A DNA stretch of 64,000 nt from an uncultured Cohaesibacter sp. (GTDB lineage: Bacteria > Pseudomonadota > Alphaproteobacteria > Rhizobiales > Cohaesibacteraceae). Below the pieces are notes generated by a model. It made no database searches and was not told the origin of the DNA. It worked only from the letters and a program-made list of their open reading frames with translations. Positions 34,916 through 43,545 of the stretch are shown here, in pieces (position 1 is the stretch's first letter; the number at the start of each line of letters is the position of its first letter). Where the stretch lies: contig NZ_OY781091.1 of the NCBI RefSeq assembly GCF_963676275.1, positions 3,636,775 to 3,700,774 on the forward strand, written 5' to 3'. Both the position numbers and the translations under genes were made by a program.

Positions 34916-35266
34916 GGCAGATCCTCCTTTCTGTTTCTGCATGATGTCCGGCACCAGCCTGACCAGCCGCTCCATCCCGATCAGCCCATCAGCTCCTCCT
35001 GGTGTAAAATGCTTGTTTGACTGCACTCCTCTCACTTGCGAAAAACGCGCCAAACTCACAAAAGCGCGGACAGTACATCCTTCAGCTTAGACGAGATTTG
35101 CCACCTCTGTTTGATCAAACGCAAAAGAAAGCCAGATTGAAGGGCGGACTCACTGCAATTTGGCAGTTTGATGACAGCCCTTCGTCTAACGCTCGCCTTT
35201 CGTCTATAAGACGAATTATCTAATTGAATAAAAAGGGAAATTGAAAATGCATAAAGCGGACAGCCT
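34916..35266. other. Gap upstream of the EF-G-like gene
   Basis: No gene is supported. The segment contains the promoter region of the EF-G-like gene and a clear palindrome at 35199-35215. Confidence 0.45.
35181..35215. promoter_or_regulatory. Palindrome TTCGTCT-ATA-AGACGAA with extra half-site
   Basis: A perfect 7-bp inverted repeat at 35199-35215, preceded by a direct copy of TTCGTCTA at 35181-35188. The layout resembles a repressor operator. It lies about 285 bp upstream of the EF-G-like start. Confidence 0.45.
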
Positions 35267-35791
35267 TCAGTCAAGAAGGCCAAGCCCGTGGCGCAGGGTC
35301 TGCAGAGCGTCTGTCTGAGCTGATGTCGTCATGCTGCGATGACTGCAAATGCGCTTGACCATTTCCATCAGTTCATGCCGCTCGCGATAGGTCAATGTAT
35401 CGCGCAACATCTCCGCCATGCCATCAATCAGGATACGGACATCTCGCTCGGCATCATTGACAAAACGGGCATAATCAAGATGGTCTTCGGCGGAACCAAG
35501 CTGCGCCACCGCCGTCAGCAGACGGGTCATCTCTTCACTGTCGGCCTCGGTCATGCCACCACCCAGCCGCACGAAACCGACCATGAGAATGGCCGCCGCC
35601 AATGACGGATCATCCACGCCCGTCAGAGGATCGGGCAAATCGCCGCTCTCAAAGCCGGCCCGTTCATAAGCCTGCCGCGCGCGGATCACCGCATCGGGAT
35701 GAGCATAAAAACGATAGCGCGTGGCCTTGTCGCGATAGGCCCAGAACAACAGCCCCAACAGAAAAGTGAATACGAACCCCCAGAGATACAT
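35267..35791 (-). CDS. Membrane-anchored TerB-like protein
   Basis: A 174-residue protein from the ATG at 35791, preceded by GGGGG. One N-terminal membrane span (MYLWGFVFTFLLGLLFWAYRDKA) is followed by a linker and an all-helical domain. The segment DPSLAAAILMVGFVRLGGGMTEADSEEMTRLLTAV looks like the helix-acidic turn-helix of TerB/DjlA-type domains, and a second helical pair follows. Such domains occur in proteins linked to tellurite resistance and membrane stress, but function cannot be inferred. It lies behind aspC and its terminator, on the same strand. Confidence 0.65.
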   Translation of the reverse strand: MYLWGFVFTFLLGLLFWAYRDKATRYRFYAHPDAVIRARQAYERAGFESGDLPDPLTGVDDPSLAAAILMVGFVRLGGGMTEADSEEMTRLLTAVAQLGSAEDHLDYARFVNDAERDVRILIDGMAEMLRDTLTYRERHELMEMVKRICSHRSMTTSAQTDALQTLRHGLGLLD

Positions 35792-35844
35792 AGCCAGCCC
35801 CCTAACCTGCATCAGTGACAGTCTACAACTCCCAGACAAAAAGA

Positions 35845-35868
35845 AAAGGGACGCCGAGGCGTCCCTTT
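35845..35868 (-). terminator. Intrinsic terminator of the aspartate aminotransferase gene
   Basis: An 11-bp perfect inverted repeat (AAAGGGACGCC/GGCGTCCCTTT); on the minus strand it runs into TTTTCTTTTTG. It lies about 60 bp behind the stop codon. Confidence 0.8.
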
Positions 35869-35926
35869 GGATCAGTCGTTCGATGCCAGCCCGACGGGCC
35901 AACATGCTTGCACTTGCAGCAAGCCG

Positions 35927-37634
<1,708 letters not shown>

Positions 37635-39386
37635 ATGACGGACCATGCAGCCTCTAGGGGCTTGGGTTATGCCTTCAGACTACTGTCTGTGGCAACCCTG
37701 TTCACTCTGTTTGCATCCATTTCAGGACCGGAGATCGGATGGAACAGCGCTTTCGCCAATCCCGCTACCCCAGACAATCCCGCCGCTCAGAATTCTGCAA
37801 CCATCCAGAGAACCGGGCAGAGAACCGGACAGAGGACAGAGCAGATAACCGGCAAAAAGCCGGGTGAGACCGCCGATCACAGCAAGTTCGAAATCCTGCA
37901 ACAGGATTTCAAGAGCGGACCGGAAGTAACCAGAGCCTGCCTCTCCTGCCACACTGAAGCGGCGACCCAGGTGCATGATTCCATTCACTGGAAATGGGAC
38001 TATGACAATGAGAAAACCGGCCAGAAACTCGGCAAGCGCTATGTCATAAATGCCTTTTGCGGCAATGTTGCCTCAAACGAGGCCCGCTGCACCTCCTGCC
38101 ACGCCGGATATGGCTGGACCGACATGCGCAAGGATCCTCCGGCCGCCCCCGAAGCCGTGGATTGTCTCGTCTGCCATGCAGACACCCAATATTACAAGAA
38201 ATTCCCGGCCAAAGCCGGCCTGCCCGTTACCGAACCGACGATGTTCGGCGGCAAGCCCTTTAAGGTCTCCAACCTGATTGAAGCGGCCCAGTCGGTCGGG
38301 CTCCCCCAGCGCGACAATTGCGGTGCCTGCCATTATTATGGCGGCGGCGGTGATGGCGTCAAACATGGCGACATCGACAGCTCTCTGGACAATCCCTCCA
38401 TTGATCTGGATGTGCATATGGCTGCCGATGGCGGCAACATGGCCTGCTCGGCCTGCCATTCCGGCTCTGGCCATGTCTGGCCGGGTTCGCGCTATGACAT
38501 GGAAGCCAAACCGGAGGCTCGCGACGAAGAAGGCAAGAAACTGCCCTCCTTTGCCATGCGGCGGATGAATGAAACCGCCTCCTGCGAGAGCTGCCACACC
38601 GACGCGCCCCATCAGGGCAAGACGCTGGAAGCAATCAAGCTGAACAACCACACCGACACGGTCGCCTGCCAGACCTGCCATATTCCCGAATTCGCCCGCG
38701 GTGGCGTTGCCACCAAGATGCTCTGGGACTGGTCAACCGCTGGCCAGTTGAAAGACGGCAAGCCCTTCACCAAACAGGACGACAAGGGCCATCCGAGCTA
38801 TGATTCCAAGAAGGGTGACTTCATCTATGAAGAGAATGTGCAGCCGACCTATAGCTGGTTCAACGGCAAGGTCACCTATGTCACCGACGACGATGCTCTG
38901 GACACCTCGAAGCCGGTGATCCTCAACGCCCTTGGCGGCAGCGCCGAGGACGAGAATGCCCGCATCTGGCCCTTCAAGCTGATGCATACCAAGCAGCCCA
39001 TAGACGCCGAGAGCAGAAAACTCGTCTATATGCATCTGTTCGGTCAGGACGCCGATGCCTTCTGGAAAAGCTTTGACTGGCCCAATGCCATCAAGGCCGG
39101 TCAGGCCTATATGGGCAAGGACTATTCGGGCAAGTTCGAATTTGTCGAAACCCGCATGTGGTGGCCGATCACCCACATGGTCGCACCGGCAGACAAAGCC
39201 GTTCAATGCGATGAATGCCACGTCAAGGGCGGCCGTCTGGAAGATATCGAAGGTGTCTATATTCCGGGCCGGGATGACATGCCGATGATCAACTGGTTCG
39301 GCTATGGCCTCATCATCCTGACCATTATCGGCGTCGCGATCCATTCGATCTTCCGTTTTGCCACCCGCAAGCAACGTCAACATTAG
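37635..39386 (+). CDS. Octaheme tetrathionate-reductase-family cytochrome c, copy 1
   Basis: A 583-residue multiheme cytochrome. A signal/anchor segment lies at residues 11-40. Eight CXXCH haem sites start at residues 102, 152, 177, 229, 271, 317, 345 and 525. One C-terminal membrane helix (about 555-575) anchors it, so the haems face the periplasm. The family is typified by Shewanella OTR, which reduces tetrathionate (and nitrite or hydroxylamine) in vitro. A non-haem Cys in AFCGNVASN (Cys142), next to the second haem site, may be the counterpart of the active-site Cys. GQRT occurs twice in a row near residue 61. The b-type cytochrome gene follows 12 bp later, so electrons likely pass between the two. 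Confidence 0.92.
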   Translation: MTDHAASRGLGYAFRLLSVATLFTLFASISGPEIGWNSAFANPATPDNPAAQNSATIQRTGQRTGQRTEQITGKKPGETADHSKFEILQQDFKSGPEVTRACLSCHTEAATQVHDSIHWKWDYDNEKTGQKLGKRYVINAFCGNVASNEARCTSCHAGYGWTDMRKDPPAAPEAVDCLVCHADTQYYKKFPAKAGLPVTEPTMFGGKPFKVSNLIEAAQSVGLPQRDNCGACHYYGGGGDGVKHGDIDSSLDNPSIDLDVHMAADGGNMACSACHSGSGHVWPGSRYDMEAKPEARDEEGKKLPSFAMRRMNETASCESCHTDAPHQGKTLEAIKLNNHTDTVACQTCHIPEFARGGVATKMLWDWSTAGQLKDGKPFTKQDDKGHPSYDSKKGDFIYEENVQPTYSWFNGKVTYVTDDDALDTSKPVILNALGGSAEDENARIWPFKLMHTKQPIDAESRKLVYMHLFGQDADAFWKSFDWPNAIKAGQAYMGKDYSGKFEFVETRMWWPITHMVAPADKAVQCDECHVKGGRLEDIEGVYIPGRDDMPMINWFGYGLIILTIIGVAIHSIFRFATRKQRQH

Positions 39387-39398
39387 GAGGACAGAATC

Positions 39399-40115
39399 AT
39401 GACAGACATCTCCTCTGCCTCTGCAAAGACCGCAAGCAAACCCAATGGCGAAAAAGGCAAGACTTTTGCCCGCAAGGTGAAGAATTACAGCCGTTATGAG
39501 CGGTTCTGGCACTGGTCACAGGCCATACTGATTTTCCTCTTGGCCTTTTCCGGCTTCACCGTGCATGGCACCATTCGCATCATCCCCTTCCATTCGGCGG
39601 TGATGATGCATGATATCGCCGCCTTTGCGCTGATCTTCCTGTGGCTCTTCACCGCCTTCTGGACTTTCACCACCGGGCAATGGCGCCATTTCGTCCCCAC
39701 CAACGCAGGGCTCTGGGAAGTCATCATGCATTATCTCGTCGGCATGATGCGCGGACAGCCCCACCCCTACAAGCGCACCCTCAGCCGCAAGCAGAATCCG
39801 CTGCAATCCTTCGCCTATTTCTCCATCATGACCGTGGTCGGCCCCCTGCTCTGGCTCTCGGGGCTTGCCTATATGTTTTACAGCTTCTGGGAAGGCAATG
39901 CGGGCAACAATGACATCTTCAGCACCATCGTCCTGCTGCATCTTGTTGGTGCCTTCCTGATGGTCGCCTTCGTGATCGGCCATATCTATATGGTCACCAC
40001 GGGCAAGACCCTCTCCCACTATACCAAGGCGATGATAACCGGCTTTGAGGATATGGAGCTCACGGAAGCCGAGGTCACCTATCTGGAAACCCACGAACCG
40101 GACCGGATCAAATAG
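39399..40115 (+). CDS. Cytochrome b561-type membrane subunit, copy 1
   Basis: A 238-residue integral membrane protein of the cytochrome b/b6 (b561, Ni-hydrogenase CytB) type with four or five helices. Likely haem-ligand histidines are in YERFWHWSQAILIFLLAFSGF, in AVMMHDIAAFALIF and in LLHLVGAFLMVAFVIGHIY. It should exchange electrons between the quinone pool and the periplasmic octaheme protein encoded just before it. An AGGAGG site precedes the ATG, and a terminator follows at 40204-40236, so the two genes form one unit. A closely similar protein is encoded at 42235. Confidence 0.9.
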   Translation: MTDISSASAKTASKPNGEKGKTFARKVKNYSRYERFWHWSQAILIFLLAFSGFTVHGTIRIIPFHSAVMMHDIAAFALIFLWLFTAFWTFTTGQWRHFVPTNAGLWEVIMHYLVGMMRGQPHPYKRTLSRKQNPLQSFAYFSIMTVVGPLLWLSGLAYMFYSFWEGNAGNNDIFSTIVLLHLVGAFLMVAFVIGHIYMVTTGKTLSHYTKAMITGFEDMELTEAEVTYLETHEPDRIK

Positions 40116-40203
40116 GGTCGCAATGGAATGGGGGGAGCCCGATCAGACAGGACCGGAAGCGGGAAATGATAAAGGAGAAAGCCGTTATTTCTCCAGACAG
40201 AAG

Positions 40204-40236
40204 AAGGGCCGCCGAAACCATCTGCGGCCCTTTTTT
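40204..40236 (+). terminator. Terminator of the first octaheme/cytochrome b unit
   Basis: Stem AAGGGCCGC/GCGGCCCTT with an 11-nt loop, then six T. Confidence 0.8.
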
Positions 40237-40312
40237 CCTTCGGAGGGCAAACTCCATCAACGCACTTAGGCACAATTACGTACTACGCCAGTTGCGTGAC
40301 AACATGCCTCAT

Positions 40313-40330
40313 CTACTAAATTCGAATATC
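40313..40330. promoter_or_regulatory. Sulfur-regulon motif, copy 2 (upstream of octaheme gene 2)
   Basis: CTACTAAATTCGAATATC matches TTAGTAWWTNNNAATATT with three mismatches at the edges, and shares AAATTCGAATAT and a following CTAAAA-CAAGCAT stretch with the SQR promoter. It is 142 bp before the start codon, almost the same distance as copy 1. Confidence 0.55.
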
Positions 40331-40471
40331 TAAAACAAGCATAATATAGTCCTCTTTAAATCAAGCCCTCGAGTCGGTCCGGAGCCGGCTCTCGTTTTTT
40401 GTATATTTCGATCCGGTTTCTTGCCCGAAGAAACCCGGTCATTTTGCGTTTGCATTTGTTCGGAGGACCAC

Positions 40472-42223
40472 ATGGCGAACTTTGCATATCGGGATAGATG
40501 GCTCTCGGCGAAGATCTTCAAAAGACTTGGCCGAACCATGTCTATCCTGTCATTTCTGAGCCTTCTGTTGCTGATGAACAGCGCCAGCCTGGCCGCGTCA
40601 GGCGAGGATCTTCCCAATTCTGCCGCCACAGCCCAAGGCAGGGCAGCCGCCCTGCAGCTTTCAGGCAAACCGGCAGGCGGCACCGCAGACCATTCCAAGT
40701 TTGATATTCTCAAGCAGGATTTCCAGTCCGGACCGGAGGTGACAAAAGCCTGCCTGAAATGCCATACCGAAGCGGCAGATCAGGTCCAGCATACCTTGCA
40801 CTGGAAGTGGGAAACCACGAATGAAGCCACGGGCCAGACCCTTGGCAAAAAGACCGTCATCAATTCCTTCTGTGGCAATGTCGCCTCAAACGAACCCCGC
40901 TGCACCTCCTGTCATGCGGGCTATGGCTGGGAAGACATGCGCCAGCCGCCCCCATCGGAGCCGGAAGCCGTCGACTGTCTGGTTTGCCATGCGGATACAG
41001 AGCTTTACAGCAAATATCCCACCAAGGCCGGACATCCGCTTTATGAACCCATCACGGTCGATGGCAAGACCATCATGCCACCCGATCTCAGCAAGGCGGC
41101 CCAGTCGGTCACCAATCCCCAGCGCCAGAATTGCGGCTCCTGCCATTATTATGGCGGCGGTGGCGATGGCGTCAAACATGGCGATCTGGACAGCTCGCTG
41201 AACCATCCCGACATGGCGCTTGATGTGCATATGAACAAGGACGGGCTGAATATGGCCTGCACCGCCTGCCATTCAGGTTCCGGCCACCAGTGGCCCGGTT
41301 CGCGCTACAGCGTGGAAGCCAAACCGACCACCCAGACCGAAGCAGGCGAGGAGACCAAAACTGCCAAGATCCGCCAGCTTGATCAGCATGCGGGATTGAT
41401 GCCGGCAACAGCCTCATGCGAAAGCTGCCACTCGGACCGCCCCCATGACGGCTCCGACCTCATGGGCATCAAGCTCAATGATCACACCGACACGGTGGCC
41501 TGCCAGACCTGCCATATCCCCGAATTCGCCCGTGGAGGAGTTGCCACCAAGACCATGTGGGATTGGTCAACCGCTGGCAAGCTCAAGGATGGCAAGCCCT
41601 ACAAGGTGATGGATGACCATGGCCATCCGAGCTACATGTCGGAAAAGGGCAATTTCGAATATGGCGAGAATGTTCAGCCGCATTATGCATGGTTCAATGG
41701 CGAAACCAGATGGACCCTGCTTGATGACACAATCGACCCGTCCAAGGTGGTCGAAATCAATGCCCTTGGCGGTTCGGCCAGCGATGGCAAGTCGCGCATC
41801 TGGCCCTTCAAGCGCATGGAGGGACGCCAGCCCTACGACAAACAGAAAAACCAACTCGTCTACAACCATGTCTTCGGCAAGGACGATACCGCTCTCTGGA
41901 CCAATTTTGATTGGGACAAGTCGGTACCCGCAGCCATGGACTATATCGGCAAGGATTTCTCCGGCGAGCTCGGCTTTGTCGAGACCTACATGTATTGGCC
42001 AATCACCCATATGGTTGCGCCAAAGGAACAGGTCGTGCGTTGCACGGAGTGCCACGCCAAAGAAGGGCGCCTTGATGGCATCACCGGCATCTATATGCCC
42101 GGTCGTGACAATTTCAAATGGCTGGACAGGATCGGCTATGCAGCCTTCGGGCTGACCGTTCTGGGCGTTTTGTTCCACGCCTTGCTGCGCATTCTTTTCC
42201 GCAACCGCAAGACCGGAGCCTGA
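40472..42223 (+). CDS. Octaheme tetrathionate-reductase-family cytochrome c, copy 2
   Basis: A second 583-residue octaheme cytochrome, exactly as long as copy 1 and similar throughout. Its CXXCH sites start at residues 94, 144, 169, 221, 263, 316, 344 and 524. The signal segment is SILSFLSLLLLMNSASLAAS. The extra cysteine is in SFCGNVASN (Cys134), and a C-terminal membrane helix is present (about 555-575). It differs from copy 1 in the loop before the sixth haem (TKTAKIRQLDQHAGLMPAT), so the substrate or redox range may differ. The ATG at 40472 after GGAGG is chosen; a longer in-frame start would add 17 residues. The second cytochrome b gene follows 11 bp later. Confidence 0.92.
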   Translation: MANFAYRDRWLSAKIFKRLGRTMSILSFLSLLLLMNSASLAASGEDLPNSAATAQGRAAALQLSGKPAGGTADHSKFDILKQDFQSGPEVTKACLKCHTEAADQVQHTLHWKWETTNEATGQTLGKKTVINSFCGNVASNEPRCTSCHAGYGWEDMRQPPPSEPEAVDCLVCHADTELYSKYPTKAGHPLYEPITVDGKTIMPPDLSKAAQSVTNPQRQNCGSCHYYGGGGDGVKHGDLDSSLNHPDMALDVHMNKDGLNMACTACHSGSGHQWPGSRYSVEAKPTTQTEAGEETKTAKIRQLDQHAGLMPATASCESCHSDRPHDGSDLMGIKLNDHTDTVACQTCHIPEFARGGVATKTMWDWSTAGKLKDGKPYKVMDDHGHPSYMSEKGNFEYGENVQPHYAWFNGETRWTLLDDTIDPSKVVEINALGGSASDGKSRIWPFKRMEGRQPYDKQKNQLVYNHVFGKDDTALWTNFDWDKSVPAAMDYIGKDFSGELGFVETYMYWPITHMVAPKEQVVRCTECHAKEGRLDGITGIYMPGRDNFKWLDRIGYAAFGLTVLGVLFHALLRILFRNRKTGA

Positions 42224-42234
42224 GGAGTTCAATC

Positions 42235-42954
42235 ATGACAGACATCACCTCTTCCGTTCCAAATGAAGATCTGCCCATCAAGCCCGACGCCAACAAACGG
42301 GCGGTCAAGATCTATACCCGTTATGAGCGCTTCTGGCACTGGTCGCAGGCGCTGCTCATCTTCATACTGGCCTTCTCGGGCTTCAACCTGCACGGCACCC
42401 TGTCCGTGGTGCCCTTCCCGCTGGCGGTGATGGTTCACACCTATGCAGCCATCCTGCTGCTCATCCTGTGGCTCTTCACCACCTTCTGGAATTTCACCAC
42501 CGGCCAGTGGCGCCATTATCTGCCCCAGAATAAGGGGCTCTTCGCGGTGATCAAATTCTATGCCTTCGGTATCATCACCGGCGCGCCGCACCCCTATTCA
42601 AAAACCCTCAACCGCAAGCAGAATGCTCTGCAATCTCTGGCCTATCTGACCTTTATGGTCATCATCGGCCCGGCCCTGTGGCTCTCCGGGATTGCCTATC
42701 TGCTCTATGGTCTGTGGGAGAATATCCAGAATGGCCAGCAGATTTTCACGCTGGTGGCCTTCGTCCATACCGCCGCGGCCTTTGCCATGATCACCTTTGT
42801 CGTCATCCATGTCTATATGACGACCACCGGCAAGACATTGTTCCACTATATCCGGACCATGATCACCGGCTATGAGAAGATCGAACTCACGCCCGCAGAA
42901 GAGGCCTATCTGGAAGAGCAGCAGCCCAATTTGCTCAAGGACAAGAAAAGCTGA
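42235..42954 (+). CDS. Cytochrome b561-type membrane subunit, copy 2
   Basis: A 239-residue membrane cytochrome b, clearly a duplicate of the protein at 39399. The segments YERFWHWSQALLIFILAFSGF, LLLILWLFTTFWNFTTGQWRHYLPQNKGL, HPYSKTLNRKQNALQSLAYL and the last His-containing helix (VVIHVYMTTTGKTLFHY) run in the same order. It should link the quinone pool to octaheme protein 2. The ATG at 42235 has GAGGAG just upstream; an earlier in-frame start lies inside the octaheme gene and is rejected. A terminator follows at 42990-43017. Confidence 0.9.
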   Translation: MTDITSSVPNEDLPIKPDANKRAVKIYTRYERFWHWSQALLIFILAFSGFNLHGTLSVVPFPLAVMVHTYAAILLLILWLFTTFWNFTTGQWRHYLPQNKGLFAVIKFYAFGIITGAPHPYSKTLNRKQNALQSLAYLTFMVIIGPALWLSGIAYLLYGLWENIQNGQQIFTLVAFVHTAAAFAMITFVVIHVYMTTTGKTLFHYIRTMITGYEKIELTPAEEAYLEEQQPNLLKDKKS

Positions 42955-42989
42955 CAAATTCAAATGAGAGTTCAAATGGGGACGAAAAG

Positions 42990-43017
42990 AAAAGCCGCAG
43001 CATCTGCTGCGGCTTTT
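42990..43017 (+). terminator. Terminator of the second octaheme/cytochrome b unit
   Basis: A perfect 13-bp stem (AAAAGCCGCAGCA/TGCTGCGGCTTTT) with a two-base loop ends in TTTT. It also faces the convergent DUF2892 gene. Confidence 0.75.
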
Positions 43018-43088
43018 CCATTGGCATGGTAATCAGAGGCAATATCGATCAGAAGCCGATCGCTCCCCTCTTCACAATCGCTATCAAA

Positions 43089-43292
43089 TCACTCGAAAGC
43101 GGTTCCCGGCTTGATGCCGATCTTTTTCAGGATCATGGCAGCCGGGCAGAAGCCGGTGAAAGCAGACTGCAGCAGATTGGCGCCGATAAACACGGTAAAC
43201 CAGACAAATAATGGATGAACATAAACCGTCAGAATGACGGATAGCAGGACCATGAATCCTGCGAATGCGAGAATGGACCGATCCAGAGACAT
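43089..43292 (-). CDS. DUF2892 (YgaP-type) membrane protein
   Basis: A 67-residue membrane protein with two helices: SILAFAGFMVLLSVILTVYV and FVWFTVFIGANLLQSAFTGFCPAAMIL. The FTGFCPA segment, with its single Cys before the end of helix 2, is the family mark. The same domain is fused to rhodanese in E. coli YgaP, and stand-alone copies often sit in sulfur-handling operons. Its start lies only 18 bp from a perfect copy of the sulfur-regulon motif, so it is probably co-regulated with the octaheme and SQR genes. The exact function is unknown. Confidence 0.88.
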   Translation of the reverse strand: MSLDRSILAFAGFMVLLSVILTVYVHPLFVWFTVFIGANLLQSAFTGFCPAAMILKKIGIKPGTAFE

Positions 43293-43309
43293 TTCAAAAC
43301 CTCGTTAAA

Positions 43310-43327
43310 TTAGTATTTGCGAATATT
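43310..43327. promoter_or_regulatory. Sulfur-regulon motif, copy 3 (upstream of DUF2892 gene)
   Basis: TTAGTATTTGCGAATATT is a perfect match to TTAGTAWWTNNNAATATT and lies 18 bp before the DUF2892 start codon, where a repressor would block polymerase. Confidence 0.6.
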
Positions 43328-43545
43328 CATAACAAAAGCTTTAACCAAGGTAAAGCCCAAAGATCAGCATTGCTGCTGAGACAAGCTGTCGCGGCCAGCA
43401 CCCCCTGTCCCCAGATCACATACTTTTGTATCAGCTGCCTCAAAATGGTCACAAAATGGCACCCGTTACGCCCATTTTCCCGCAAATCCGGGCCTTATTC
43501 GCGTGTAAGACTGGCTCTGGACCAACCATATTGCGGATTGAAACC

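Noticed and set aside
37635-42223. Nitrite reductase NrfA or hydroxylamine oxidoreductase as identity of the multiheme cytochromes
   Set aside because: There is no CXXCK site, and the haem spacing and tail fit the OTR family; HAO-type cross-link features are not seen.
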